Origin: Eopsaltria australis
Taxonomy: Eukaryota > Chordata > Aves > Passeriformes > Petroicidae
Assembly: GCA_034509425.1 (NCBI GenBank)
Contig: JAVTVJ010000076.1
Coordinates: 5,952,001-6,016,000, forward strand
Length of the DNA stretch: 64,000 nucleotides
Direction: 5' to 3'
The notes under the pieces are model-generated. The model was not told the DNA's origin and made no database searches. It worked only from the letters and a program-made list of their open reading frames with translations. The translations under genes were made by a program, and so were the position numbers. Position 1 is the first letter of the stretch. Each line of letters starts with the position of its first letter. Shown here one piece after another: positions 13,465 to 27,300 of the stretch.

Positions 13465-14847
13465 GCCTGTTCCAGAGACATACCATAAAGTTTCAGATAA
13501 CAAATTCAGTGTTCCTGGATAAGCACTGAATTAATATGAGAAGGTGATTCATTCTTTTTAGGGATTTAGCAAAAATTGTCAACTATCAAAACCTGCTTTT
13601 CAGAGAGTCATAAAGAAAAACTTGCAAGCAGCATTTCCTTTTCTTTTTAATCTTTTATATGAAATTTATACCTTAAAACTGAAAGGACACAGTATTTGAA
13701 ATGGTGTAGTGAGTGGCTATATATTTTCTGCATTAAGTTGCTGTGTTATTTGTAATGACTCTACGGCACAACGTTTTCCTTCTCTAATAGGAAAATTTTT
13801 GACTGAGAGATTTCTATTATTCTTACAAAAGAGATGATCTAAAATTGAGAGTCTAAACCTGCAATCTGACATGTAGAACATGTTCAAACATGTGCTTTTT
13901 CACAGAAGAGATTAACAAAAGCTGTGTTAGTGCTCATCAGAAAATAGAGCTAAAAGGAACATCACAGAAATGTACTGGTTTGCTGATAATCCTGCTCTGT
14001 GAAACTAGAATACATATTTTCATTTGCTAATCCTATTTACAGGAGATAAAGTCCTATGCTTCAGAGCACTGCCAACCATGAACTGCTTGGTGTTTTGCAC
14101 AATAATACTGCTGCCTGGGCAAGTGAAGCATTGTGTCTTGCTCCTTTAAGTAACCTAGTTATATTTCCTCTGCCTACCACCCCTGGGATTACAGGACACT
14201 ACATAATTTTGGGATAAACATAGAATAATGATGATAAGCAATTTTCAAGGTATTGCCCCAACTACTCAGAAAAAAGGATGCAAATGAGAGAAAGGCTGTT
14301 TAGAAGAAAAAAAGTATGGATTTGCTCTGAGACAGAGTGAGACTGCTGGAGAAGCTATTGGATTTGACAGAAAAACACAGAAGAGATCATGGTGAGTGAC
14401 AGTGGGAAGAAAAAAAATGTTTGGAAGTTAATGGTGTGGAAATAAGGTAGGTTCACCAAAGCTCTGCATGTAACTGAAAGAAAATTGTTGCTGGTAAAGA
14501 CTAAGTGTGGCTGAGTGCACAGGATGCACAGTTGGCTTTTATGAGAGGTTTCTTGATGCTCCTTCTAGGCAGTTAGTGTTAGTCTGTTTTCATTCATGTG
14601 GATGAGCAACTATTACAAGACCATCACAGTGTGTACATGGCTGTCATTTATAAGTGGGAAAAATAAAGGTTTTAGTAAAATAAAAGGAAAAATGTGTATT
14701 GATGGCTGCTTCCACAGGACAGAAGCAAATTTTCTTTATTAGCTTCCTCAGGAAGTTATTGCTCCGTGTCTCATTCTTATTTTTTGTCTTTAAGCATATT
14801 TTATTAGTCTCCATCAGTCTCGTTGCTGTTCAATTTCCTTGTTTGTA
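13465..14847. other. Unique non-coding stretch
   Basis: AT-rich sequence with no recognised gene or repeat. Open frames are short and without family resemblance. Confidence 0.5.
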
Positions 14848-14914
14848 TTTAAACTCTGAGCTCTTTGGAGCAGGACTGTGTGTGTCTGAACAGTGCCTAG
14901 TACAACTGGTGTGA
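14848..14914 (+). mobile_element. Possible ancient amniote SINE/LINE tail (L2/MIR-like)
   Basis: The block AACTCTGAGCTCTTTGGAGC followed by AGGACTGTGTGTGTCTGAAC and CAGTGCCTAGTACAA resembles the widely shared 3' tail of L2/MIR-type and related old amniote elements. Those carry an 'agctctttggggcagggactgt ... acagtgcctagcac' core. The fragment is short and no A/B box region was identified upstream, so the assignment is tentative. Confidence 0.45.
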
Positions 14915-17900
14915 TGTTTCTCTGTAAGTTCTGCTGGAATATTGGTCAGAGGCTGTACTGTTTCTGAGAAAACTTTGACACTAGGGCCTTAGTATATTGG
15001 CAAAATGACTGTAAATTGTACTTCTTTTTTCTTTTTGATTATTAAGGAATTAGTCTTGAAATTATGTGTATAGAGATGTATTTATCTTAACCTGTAGAAA
15101 TGCAGATTCCATCATGTGAAGAAAATAGGAAATGTGAAAACTGTTATCACTGCACTTAATCATATAATAAGATTGAAAACTTAAGACAGGAAACTGCCTT
15201 GCCTCTTAATCCCTCACAGGCTGAGGTGAATTAAAAGTCAGAGTGGCAGAAAATGTTATTCTTTCTCTTGAGTTCAGATAGGATGTAATTAGGTAAAAAG
15301 ATTAACACTGGACATCTTACTCTTCATCCTGACTGCTTTCTAATAAGATGGTTAGTCCTAACTGACAGCAATAAAATCTCAGAAATGTGAAAAGAAATGT
15401 AAATGTAAAAGAATTTCTATTTTTGAGGTGCTGAGCTTTATGATCTTATATATTGAATATATAAATTATATATTAATATATATTAATATACTTTAATATA
15501 TATTTAATATTTAACAAAGCTAAATCAAGACTGTCTTTAAACTCCATGTTTAAAGGAGTTTAAAGGGCCAGACAGCTAAAACAAAAAGAATGAGAACAGC
15601 AGATGCAAATTACCATGGGTTGAGGGCTGAAAATTCTGTGTGTAGGACACTGTCCAAAGTACTTTTTTGCTGATCAGTATTTCCTGGTTTTTTTAGAAAT
15701 ACTGCATATTTGTGACATTTACTATTATCTCAATAGAATTATTGAACTTTTAAATACTTTCCACCTTCTTTTGTGCAAATATTTAGCTTCAGTAAAAGCC
15801 TGAAATATGTTCTTTTTGTTCTTACTTGGAATATGTCGTAAAATTGGATGTGGACAGCAGAGAACATAGACATGTTGAAAATAACTCTGTTAATGAGAAG
15901 TATAAAAGAATTCCTTATATGTTTGCATCAAATAGAATACATACCAGAGCTCATAATGGAAAATTTTTGTTTTCTTTTTCTTAATAGAACATAAAAATAA
16001 TCAGGGAATTGTATTTTTAAAGGCCATTCTAGTTCTATTAAACAGAATAAATTATCTCATTGGCGTTTTCTGTTAAGAACTGTATTAGGACGGAACTTGC
16101 CAATGTTTCTCATCCATAGCTTTTCTTATCCCAAGCATAGGATGCTTAAAGAAGCCCAAGTCTTGTGTGCTTCCCTCTGAGACTGGGAGGTGAAGGTAGG
16201 ATGGGAAAAGTACTTGTAGCAAATGTTCCTCTGAAAGAGGGGTTCTTCTTCTACCTCAGAGTCTAGCATGGCCAGAGATGTTCTGTGCATTTTGCTTGTT
16301 CTTGAACTGAGCCACTGATTAACTACATCCCTAGGTACAGTATAGTGCAGCTTATGAAGCTGAATTCTGCAATACAGCCCAAAATTTGGAGACTCTACCC
16401 TTCTTTGTATATAATGATTTTTGGAGGTTTAATACATATCAGCATCAAATTCCACAATTCAGGATTTTTTCCACAAGTAACAGTCGTGAGTAAAAAAAAA
16501 AAAAGAAAAAAGTTGAACTTCCATTCTTCGCTAGAGTACTTTCCTGTCTCTTCCCAGACATGTAACAATAGAACCGGAGAGGGTACCACTGGAGTGGTGG
16601 AAGTGTAAAACAAAGAAACCTACTATGCTTCCTAGAATGATATTTGGGAAAACACACTTGAACTAGCTCTCATGAATCAGAGCTGGATATCTAAACCTTT
16701 GAACTGCAGAGGTGTCAATTTTTAGTTCTGTAAAAGGTGCTATTTAATCTAGCTTGATTTGGGAGATAATTTTAGAAACTATACAGTCTTCAGGACTCAA
16801 AATCAGCTTCCTGTTGAGCTAGAGATCTCCAAGTGGGTGATATCTGTTAACCTCACACATAGCTGACACACATTTGGCCCAGACTCCATAGGGAGGAAGT
16901 GCCATCTGAATTTGTATGAAACTAGGTATTGAGATAAAGTTCAACATCCAGACAAAGTTTTTGTGGATTACAAAATGATCAAGTATCTCTTTCATTTTAA
17001 TGCCTCCTGCAGAAATGTAATTTCTGGATACTCCTCACTAAACCAGAATATTCCTGTGCAGGGATTTTCGTCTAGGATGGTAGACTATAATACAGTGGTA
17101 TGCATCAGTTGAAAAATGCTTCTTTCCTTGGTACAGTCTGAAAGGCCAGTAACAGTATTTGATCTACTCAGGACCTCCAGCACTGAACCATTTTGCTAAG
17201 AAGCTAACAAACTGCCTTAATTGAGAAAAGTCTTGCAGGTTTATCCAAAACCTCAGACAATTCCCTCTGCAATCTCTATTACCTCTCACTTTATCTAGCT
17301 TGCACACATGCCAACTGCCTTTCAGGCATGTCTGTAGCCTTACTAAACATTTAGAAGTCAGAGAAACAACATTGTATAGCTGTGCTGAAAAGCATAGGTA
17401 CATTAAAAAAATAAACTTCTCTATTTGAATTTTTACTACTTCAGAAGACTCTTTCCTCCAGCGGCATGTCAAGAACACAGGTTATACTGAAATTTAAGAT
17501 CTTCCTGGTGCAACAGTAACATGATTTCTTACTAACATTGATCTTTAGTCATTTAGTCACAATGTCAGTTGTTGTGATAGTATTTTGGGACATTATGTTA
17601 CTATGAATAGTACCAAAGGCTATTGAGGAAAAGAAAAAGAACTGCAAGTTAATTGGTTGGTTTTGTTTTTTCGCAGATTTTCATTTGCAAGTAATAGAAG
17701 TCTTTTTCTCCTTTGGATCAATAACTGTAAAGAACTTTTCTTATTTAGTAAGTTTAAAAAAAATCTTAAATCCAGTATTTGACAAAATCTAATAATCCAC
17801 TAAATGTCTTTGCACACAAATCCTTATCTTCACTTCTAGCAGTGGTTCACGATTTTATTGGAGTAAGAAAAGACAAAGCATGCTGGGTCATGAAAAATAT

Positions 17901-19687
17901 TCCTCTGTACATTGTCCCTAACACTGACCAAAGAGTATGCCTAGGGAAGGACTGGGACATTTTTCCCAAATACCTTTCAGCCAGCAATCACTTTTGGCAT
18001 AGAAATCACATTTATCTCTGATTTTTTTTTTTTTTTTTTTAGTTTAGCAACTCTCTGCTCTCAATTCGCTGCACTACTGCCCAATATAAACTTGTCAGAT
18101 GCACAAACTCCTCTGGAAAGCATATACACACTTCCTGGATAAAACATTATCCATTTTTCTTTTTGACCTTTTTCTTGTTGGTTGTATTTCACAACTTCTG
18201 GCTAATATTTTTATATGCCTTTCTGTGACCTTCATAATTTTGTATAACCTTCTCTCACCCTTCCCTTTCTCAGACTAAAAGTCCTAGGTTACTTAGTCAT
18301 TGCTCACACAGATTTTTCATACCATCTTAGCTGATTTCCTTCGGACCATTTCCAAAAATACCATATTCTTTTTGAGTAAAGAATCCATTCACAGAATAAA
18401 TCTTAGGTGTGGGAAAATCATGGGTTTCTATGATAGCTTTGTGGTGTTCTTGGTTCTGTTCTTCACACAGTTTCTATTGCCCAGTGTTTGTTTTCTCTTT
18501 AGATATCTGAGTATGGAGCAAATATCTTCAGTGATTTATCTAGGCCCCAAGAGCTTGCTCCCTAGTGATAATGTGGCCATCATGTTATGTTATTAGAATT
18601 TATTTTGTTCCTGTGGATTTTATTTAATTATGCATGGAAAAATTCTATCCTAAAAACATGGAATTTGCTGATTCAGATCCTGTCTCTATTGATGGCAACA
18701 GAAAGTACTGTCTGGGGAAAATACAGGAGCCTGTCCGTTGTGTAGAGTACTTTGTAGTCCTGTGTAGTAGGTAATTTCTCTAATCCTTTTTTTTTCTGCT
18801 TCAGCATCTATAGTCATTGTTTTAGAAGTATTAAAACATACATGCCTAAACATACATTTTAGTTTCTGTTGCTGGAGATATTGTCCATTATTTTTTCTAA
18901 TTGCTATTTGAACCTGCTAGGCATTTTCAGCTCTGGGGGATACCACTGCTGACTCTTTTCCCCACTGAGAATTGTACACTAATCTTTGCTTTCATACCTT
19001 TTAATGAGATTTCAGTAAGAAAAAAAAGAACCTTTTGCCTAATCCTGTCACAATTTAGATTCTTGAATAGCCTCAATTTTCAAATGGTCCAATAGACTGA
19101 GGATTAAGTATTACTTTATTTGTCAATATATTTAAAGTAAAGAACCCCCTAGACTTATTTTACCCTGGCTGTAAAATCTTTGGAATAAAGGCAACATTGT
19201 ATGAAGAATGAAATTAGAAAAAGTAAATCTTCGTGACAAGAAAATACTCTGGAATAAATACCCACATTCTTTTAAGCCTCTGACAGGTAAGAAGGCAGTG
19301 AATGGATGCCAGTGGGATCAGTAAGAATAAGTTTTGTCACACAAATCTAACTGTGGATTTTGTCCTCTTTATACAGCATGATGTAGTGGTTTAACATAGC
19401 TTGGTTTTTCATTTAGGAGAAATAGAGAGGGTATATATAGTACTGCTTTTGATCTTCCTCTTCAGTCAGGTTCTAAATGAATCTAGAAAAAGATCTAGAT
19501 AGGACTGAGTGGTAAATGTAAAAATACCTTGATATAGCTAGAAATAGCTGAAAAACTGCATTCTAAGAATAGCTTCCAGCAGCTATTAATTAGGTAGAAA
19601 GAGTGCACTGACCCTATATTATTGAACTCAAAAATGTTTATTCTAGGCCTATTTCTAGTTGTTACTTTCAGTAAGAATTTTATCATG
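14915..19687. other. AT-rich unique non-coding stretch
   Basis: No supported gene. It contains a TA-rich low-complexity patch at about 15447-15511 (alternating TATA and TTAATA runs) and an 18-T homopolymer at 18023-18040. Open frames such as 17164-17478 (minus, 104 codons) and 18300-18596 (98 codons) lack recognisable motifs and splice context and are taken as chance. Confidence 0.55.
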
Positions 19688-20504
19688 TGTAGCGGATTGA
19701 CCCTGGATGTCAGACACCCATCAAAGCTGCTCTCTCACTCCCCTCAGCAGTTGGACAGGGGAGAGGAAACATAACAAAGGGTTCATGAGTCAAGGACTGG
19801 GAGAGATCACTCATCAAACCATTTACCATTGTGGGTAAAACAGGCTCAAATTAGAGATATTGATTGAATTTATTACTATAATACCAGATCAGGATAATAA
19901 GAAGCAAAACAAGACCTTAAAAAATGTTTTCCCCGCAGCCCTCCCTCCTTCCCAGCTCTATCTTCTCCCCCAGAGGTGCAAGGAGAGAGAGAATGGGGGT
20001 CATGGTCAGATCATCACCTGAGGTTTTCTCCTGCTGCTCCTGAAGAGGACTCCTTCTCCTGCTCCAGCATGGGGTCCCTACTCAAGGAGATAGTTCTCCA
20101 TGAACTTCTCCAATGTGAGTCCATCCCACAGGCAGCATTCCCCCCCAACACGCTGCATTGTAGGTCACTCTTACACAGGTGCAGTACTTCAAGAACAGGC
20201 TACTCCAGCTTCTCTCTCCATCTCAGCTCCAGTGCCTGGAGCACCCTCTCCCTCTCCTCCACTGACCTTGTTCTGAGTTGTTCCTCTTCTCTGGCCACAA
20301 TTACATCTGTGCAATAACTTTCATTTTCCTTTGTAAATCTGTTATCACAGAGATGTTACTACCATTTCTAATTGGCCCAGCCTTGACCAGCAGCACATCC
20401 AGGGGTTGGCTCTGCTGGACACTGAGGAAGCTTCTGGCAGCTTCTCACAGAAACCATTCCCTGTAGCTACCTGGTACCAAAGCTTGGCCATGCAAAGCAA
20501 TACA
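19688..20504 (-). mobile_element. Solo LTR, second ERV family, minus orientation
   Basis: An 817-bp block on the plus strand begins TGTAGCGGATTGACCCTGG and ends CATGCAAAGCAATACA, giving TG...CA ends. Flanks are TCATG (19683-19687) and TGATG (20505-20509), a 5-bp target duplication with one mismatch. The sequence matches an abundant bird LTR whose coding strand starts TGTATTG...GCATGG. On that strand AATAAA lies at about 19867-19875 (plus-strand TTTATT), consistent with an LTR polyadenylation signal. No internal viral genes adjoin it, so it is a solo LTR. A truncated relative is at 38195-38522. Open frames inside (19976-20542) are by-products. Confidence 0.85.
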
Positions 20505-21019
20505 TGATGGAACAGTGAGCTTCGTATTAAATTGCAGGTCACAGCTACCTCACTGAGAATGAAACATATTGGGAGGTTCAGATTTTGAATGTATTATGAC
20601 AAACTGCAGCAATCATGTAGGGGAGAAAGAGATGTAAACCAGCATGTATAACCTCAAAGTACTATCTTACATAAGAACAAACTGCTCTGGTAAGGAATGC
20701 CAAGAAAGAGCTCATGAGATCACAAGGTTAAAAGGAAACATAAAAGCCATGTTGCTGCCCAAACAGAACTATCCTGAGATGCAAAACAAGAAGGTCTAGG
20801 ACAGGGCAAACATAGAGAAAACAACTTGATTTTTTTTTTTTAACTAAGCTCTACAATAGTAGCTCTCAGTTCAAAAAAATACCTAACACTTCATGTGTGA
20901 CTGATTTAGAAATATGTGCAGATAAACAATGAGAACAATCAGAGGTTAGTGAATTTATTTGTGAAAACAGCTTGACCTATTTAAGGCTATCTGCCTTGAA
21001 GAATATAGAATTCATATGG
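20505..21019. other. Unique non-coding stretch
   Basis: No gene or recognised element, apart from a short poly-T run near 20830. Confidence 0.5.
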
Positions 21020-21140
21020 AATATGGAAACCTTCTAAATCATAAAAAGCAATAGCAGACATGTAACCACCATTTTTAAAATATAGAAACCTTCTAAAACA
21101 AAAAGCAGATATGTAACCACCATTTTTTCAATATGGAAAG
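21020..21140. repeat. Imperfect ~55-bp tandem duplication
   Basis: Two diverged copies, about 21020-21077 and 21079-21128, each run from AATATGGAAACCTTCTAAA (second copy AATATAGAAACCTTCTAAA) through an AAAAGCA...CAGA core to ATGTAACCACCATTTTT. They differ by a 7-10 bp gap and a few substitutions. A third partial start, AATATGGAAAG, follows at 21130. This is an old local duplication, not a known element. Confidence 0.9.
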
Positions 21141-23850
21141 TGGATGAGACAAGAAGCTGTGGCTCAGGTTCCAGAGATAAAGATGCAGATAGTCCAACAG
21201 AGAACAATATCTAACTGCAGAATGAGTAAAATGCATAATGCAGTTGCAAATTTTCTATTACCTATGAGAGTGAAAATAAAAAATTGGACAAATTCTTGTT
21301 AAAAGTGATGTAGGTGAAATTTATGCTTTATTGGGGCAGCGTAACTTTCTTTAAGGATTCACTCAAGATTTTTGATATTTTGATCAGAATCTTTAGCTCT
21401 TAACACAAGGTAAATAGATATCATAAGCAAGTAGATATTAATAAACAGATTAGAGAATAGAAAAAGAAGCACTAAATAGGTTTCCTGAGAAAAATGAGAT
21501 ATTTAAATTTAGACTGTGTGAGAAATTTTGCAATTTTCTGTTTCTTAGTCCAAGCTTAGACAACCTAAAACTGTTTGTTCTCTAAGATAGAAGGCAAAGG
21601 AATGGAAATATGTATGTAATATTCCTGATAATCTTGCTGCCTCACTGCAACAGCTACAAATCAGCTTAAATGTTGGGTAATTACTTCTTATGATTATTTA
21701 TCTTATTAAACAGCAATTCAGATTGAGGTTGAAACAGTACTTAATGTACCAGGAATGAAAATGAACCTACTTAAGGATGAGAAATGATCTATGACAATCG
21801 ATAACCAAATGGCTGCAACAGGAACAGTCTTGGAATAGCACAAAAAAGCCCAGACTGACTGGAATCATGCCAGGTCTAAGGTGTTTGTTCCGTACAGAGA
21901 GTTTTTGCAATATGGAACTGAATTATCTAAAGAGTGCCTCAGCTGAATTAACATGCAGTCTCCTTTCAATAATTTTAAGTACCCTTGATGAGTTTTCTGA
22001 TGATCTGGAGAGCTTTGACTAGACAACACAATCTTTTCTTCTACAAAATGATAAGAAATTATGTGTGCAGCAGAAAAATATATATTTTGTAAAATATTAG
22101 TATTGTTTATTAACCTGCTTATCTTTGGTCATGGTCTCTGGTTTTAATCATGAAACACCATAGCTTTCAAGTTAGTATGTTTTCTACAGATATCAGAGTT
22201 TTTAGAGTGTTATTTTATATAAAAACATGCAAACTGTATTTAAATAATTGAAGTTGGTTTGTTTTGCTTTTTGGGGCTTAATGCCCTATTTCACTAGGGT
22301 AAATCTTGCATTCAATCACTCATAGTCTAATGTCCTTGGAGCTTTTTTCTCCCTGTTCATAATTTTTAATCTTTAACCTGAATTTATGACTATCAGTGTA
22401 CTTTATATGGATTTCAACAGGCCTCCTGAAGTAGTTTGATTTGCATTCTTTTTGGTAACAATGGAATTTTTACCTATAAAGAAAATTATTCTAAATCTTT
22501 GTTTGCTTTTCTGAGACTTTTATAATTTTCAGTCTGTATTCTTCTTAAAAAACAGATTGTTTGATATAAAACTGACAGGTTCCTACAAGTATTCCTGAGT
22601 GTTTAATTGTTAGCATTTTAGAAGCATTTTGTTTGATGACTATTTTTACTTTAAAGCTACATAAAGTAAAACAACGGGGTGGAAAAGTTCGAAAGTTAAG
22701 TATTTAATCTGGTTTAAAACACATTGTTCAATTACCACTCAGAACTCTTATGTTTGTAGTTGCTAACTATGATGTATGTTATAAGGGTTTTGATGTAAAA
22801 CTACTTTTTGCTCATTTTTTCTTTAATCTTCATTTTAATTGTTGCAGCACTTTGAGTCAAATAACCAGTGCAAAATAATATTGCTATTATTTAAATTAAG
22901 GAATACTTTTAGAACCTCTCAAGAGACTATACTGGTCTTAGTTTCTGTTCTCTTACCCCATTTTTGGAAAAGTTTGACTTGCAACAGATGAGGAGTTGTG
23001 TCAATTGGCATCCATATGTCAGTCTTATTTTAAAGTTAGAAGTGAGCATTCTGTACTTATCTGCTCATTGCAAATTGAAAAAATTACTGAAAATCTTCCG
23101 AACCAGCCAATTCCTTGAGCACAGAAAACCTAAAATGTACACAACAGAGAAAATCTATTATTTAAGGAGGACTTGTGCTTGCCTTATATTTTCAAATCCA
23201 AAAGATTCTGTAAAGAATGCATTTCAGTCATAAGATTCATTTCTCTAATGTCTTGCTGATGAGGTGATCATGGAATTGTTCTCTTTTTGTCATATTCTGG
23301 TTCTTTTAAGTCTTTCATACCAGTATCCTCTATTTTTGTTAATATCTGTTTGGAAGCTCTAGTCCTCTGAAGCAAGTAGTTGGCAATTTCGGTTACATAA
23401 TGCAAAATCTGAATATTGGATATTCACAGACTGAGATGACTCAGAGATGACTCATGGTTGTTTTATTGCTGGGGGTTTGGGGTTACTTTTTTATTATTTA
23501 TTTTTCATGATTTCTCCAAGAAGTGCAAAAGTTGCACTTGTTTCAATGCCTTAATGTTTGAAATAGGATCTCTGCTGGTTTAAAACCTACAAACTGCTTT
23601 AAATTGAACTGAAAAGCAGTCTTCATAGTATGGGCTAGTAAAATCAGACAGATCTGAAATACATTTTAAGACAATGAAAGTTTTTATGAACTACTTATGC
23701 TCTGGCATTTTTGAATGGTAGTCAAAAGTCCAATTGTGCTTTGACCATCAGGGAAAATTTTGTTTAAGTAAATCACATTAACTGTCAGGTTCCTAGTATT
23801 ATCTTATTTCAGAAAAGAGAAAACACTCAAGGAAAATACTAAAAATAAGA
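21141..23850. other. AT-rich unique non-coding stretch with paired AP-1 motifs
   Basis: No supported gene; the open frame at 22964-23233 (89 codons) shows no motif. The one notable local structure is the duplicated GAGATGACTCA at 23433-23454, described separately. Confidence 0.55.
23433..23454. promoter_or_regulatory. Two AP-1 consensus sites in an 11-bp duplication
   Basis: GAGATGACTCA occurs twice in tandem (23433-23443 and 23444-23454). Each copy contains the palindromic AP-1/TRE heptamer TGACTCA. The sites are 11 bp apart, about one helical turn, so factors would sit on the same face of the DNA. The motif match is visible; any function is inference. Confidence 0.35.
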
Positions 23851-24312
23851 GAATCATAGAAAAGCTTGTGTTGGAAGGAACTCAAAGTTCATCTAGTTCC
23901 AAGCCTGTTGTGAGCAAGACATCTTCTGCTGGACCATGTTGCTCCAAGCCCCATCATGCCTGGCCTTGAACACTTCCAGGAATGGGGCAGCCACAACTTT
24001 TCGGGGCAACCTGTGTCAGTGTCTTACCACCCTCACAGTAAAGAATTACTTTACAATATCTAATATAAACCCACTCCCAGTTTAAAGCCGTTTATCCTTG
24101 TCCTTTCACTACATGCTCTTGTAAACAGTGTTCTTGGAGCTCCCTTCAGATACTGGAAGGCAGCAATTAGGTCACCCCAAAGCTGCCTCTTTTCCAGATT
24201 GAACAACGCCAATTCTCTCCAAATAAGAGAGGTGCTCCATCCCTCTAATCATCCTCTCTAGAGGATGGTTCCTCTCTAGACTCACTCCAACAGATGTCCT
24301 TCCTGTGCTCTT
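23851..24312 (-). mobile_element. CR1 LINE 3' end, 5'-truncated
   Basis: This is a clear CR1 3' end on the minus strand. On the plus strand it starts with GAATCATAGAA, the reversed octamer tail. Then come TTGGAAGGAACTCAAAGTTC, the CCTTGAACACTTCCAGG block, the ACCCTCACAGTAAAGAATT block, and finally CTCACTCCAACAGATGTCCT. The order and spacing match the usual C-terminal RT and 3' UTR part of CR1. A local imperfect duplication of CTCTCTAGA is present near 24254-24279. Frames are broken, so it is inactive. Confidence 0.95.
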
Positions 24313-27300
24313 CTAAATTTGGATCTTAGCTCTTGGGAACTAAAGAGGAAATTATCTGTGCCCACTGACTGGCTGTGACTTGCATAATTTTATGTATTAA
24401 GCAAAATATTTTCAGTAGCAATGATGAAACATTAATGCCATAGTGTCAGATACTGCTAAAACCTTGTGTGGAATTCTGTGTGAGTGGATATTTATGCTCA
24501 GTAAAGGAAGCACTTGCAAAGAGCACTTACAGAGAAGGGAATATTTAACCATGTCTCTAATTTAAAAATAAAAATATTGTAAAGCAAAAAATGAAATGCA
24601 ATTGTCCTTAGCCATTACGGAATGACCAGTCTTTCCAATAAGAAAAGTATGAACAAAAGATCGTATTTGAGAATTGGACCTGTAAAGTTCAGGAAAATGA
24701 TGACTGTAATAAGCTTCCCCATAATATTGGGGTATTTAAACAGTTCCTTTTCAGTCTCTCACATCATGCTTTCTGCACAGAAGATATAGTTAATTCTCTG
24801 AAAATGGAAATTAAATTGAAATTGCTTTCCTATGAACTATTTAAAGAACAGCTGGGTAATAAAGCAGTTCTAACAAGAAGAAAAATCTTCTAAAAAAAGG
24901 TACCTGCTAAAGTCTTTAAATAATCTGACACAGACAAAATGAATTCAGAAAGCATGAATACCCTTAAACTTATGACTTTTGAAGTGCTGCATTTGGTGCA
25001 GCAGATATATGTTTAAAATATTAAATGTTTGTATTTAATCTTGACTGTCAATACTAAAAATTGTTTAATATGTCACAATCGTGCTTTAGGGGTTAAAAGA
25101 GAAAAAAGAAGATTATTATATCAACAGATTACTTATGCACAGAATTGTTGGAATATATACCTTTTCTGTAATCATTCTAAGCATGAATTTCAAGAGACTG
25201 AGAATGACACATTTAATTTAACATTGTGACAAAGATCCTCTCTCAGAAATGCAGCCAATTGCTATGCTGAAAACTGACCAAATTTGCTCCTTTTATGAAT
25301 TTCCATGGAAGAATACATAGAATATTGGAGGACCAAGAACTATCACTTAAATATTCTGATGTAAGAAGTTTTGTTTGTGGTTCCACAAGATTGACTTATT
25401 TCCATATATGCTCTTCTCAACAGTTATGGTTTGATATGGATGGCCAGTTCTGGTCAGAACAGAGAGACAGTTGAAGTTACTGAAGCAATCCATCAGGATG
25501 GCTTGTATATGTGTGCTCTGAATTAACTTTCTTGGTCAAAAGTGTGACAATGCAATGTCTTTAGTTTCTGTTTCTTTATTCCCCTGAGTACTTTAAGAGT
25601 CATATTATTTGCTATTCTTGATAGTGAACAATCATTTTTTCCTAAATTTCCCTAAATGTCACTTTTTTCCTGAATTACTTTCCTAAAGTTTCTGTGTCCT
25701 GACTTGAAAAAGATTTAGTTTAGCCATTGAGGGAGTAAAAAGAATCCTCACATGAGAATTTTTATACTGATTCAGATCTCTGATCATCTGAGAGATGACG
25801 CATCAGGCAGGATTTCAGTTCTAGTGATAAATACAACATTCGTAGACACAAAAGACAATTTTTCCAATTTAATTATTCCCCAGACAACATCTCTCCATTT
25901 ACATTTAGTCAATCCTTTCTGGTTTAAAATTATTTCAAAAGGTATTTAATTTCAGTCACTTGATCTTAAAAAAGCAACCAATTTTTAAGACTTTTGAAAC
26001 AAATGTGTGGCTTTCATAAAACTGATGAAATGTATTCAAAAATCACATGGAATTTCAAAGCAAAAGAATTAAAGTCTCTGTTAGACCAAAAGGTGTGTTT
26101 ATCTCTAGGGGTTTTGGAGAATAATTACCATGAAGGCCACTCAATGCCAACCAGGTTAATTTCATTCATTAATTGTACCAAAAACCTTATTACTTTTTCA
26201 TTCAGGAGTTTCATTTCTGATGTCTGAAATTATGCATTTTTTTTCTTAGTGCACTGAATTAATTACTTCTGTTTTGAATCTCTGTTTATTCTTCATGTCA
26301 TCTTTATATGTAGTGAACCATGTTCTTCCATCATTCTAGTGTATTTCTATACATTTTTAATACCAGAATCTTTCACATTAATGACAATAATATCCTCTCA
26401 ATCTTCTGTAAAGGGATAGTTTCAAGATAATATCATACAATTATGATGTTCTAGTATTATCAATAAATATTTTTCTGGTTGCAATAATTTTTTTCAAAAT
26501 GTGCTAGTCCTTTTTCTTATCAAAGCACAAAAGATTCAGGAAAAGCTTACTGTTTGAAGAGAGAGCTTTATAAGGTATTTTTTTATCTTGTAGACTCCAA
26601 TGACAAACATATGCCAAAAGTTAAGGACCACATTTAGTTGATTCTTTTTACTTCAATACAGCCAGGATTTATTCTGAAGCGTCTTTTGTAAGATTTCTTT
26701 GGCAAAACTGTCCAGTCTACATATTTCTCTGGAAGGATGATAAAAGAAAAATTAATTATGCCCTTCTTTTAATGAAGAAAAGAAGTAATCTAGAAATTAC
26801 AACTAACTTGCAGCAGGACTAACATAATAGAAAAGAAACAAGTGTTACAGTTCGGTAGCCTCAGAATTATATTAATATTAGGGAAAATTACATGATGAAT
26901 GCCTAAATTAACAAATAATTTAAATGGTTTTCTACATTAAATTATTGAAAACTTGGTACATGAATACATATGCAGGGATGTGATGTACATTTCAGGAGTA
27001 GTGCCAGAGTAGACTCTACCTATAAGGACAAAATGTTTTCTGTGTGAAATGTCTTTCATGAAAGTGAAATGTGATAATTTCTCAGACTCCAAAGAGACTT
27101 TTGGTTTGGGCTTTTTTTCAGATGTACTAACATATTGGTCTGTATCTTTGTCATCCAGAGAACAGTGTACATTTTTTCCATCTTTGCTAAGCAGATTAAA
27201 AAATTAGTTCCTTTATTTCTCCTTATCAGTTCTGGCCACCCTTGTAATACCAAATGCTTTGGGTTTTTATAGACAACCTCTAGTGAACCTTGCTAGGCTG

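Noticed and set aside
13079..13503. Overlapping open frames of 71-134 codons on both strands
   Set aside because: They lie within or across the edge of a solo LTR (12883-13464). The frames are open on both strands at once and match no protein.
19976..20542. 113-codon serine-rich frame and neighbours
   Set aside because: They lie inside the solo LTR at 19688-20504. Serine and leucine richness reflects its pyrimidine-rich sequence.
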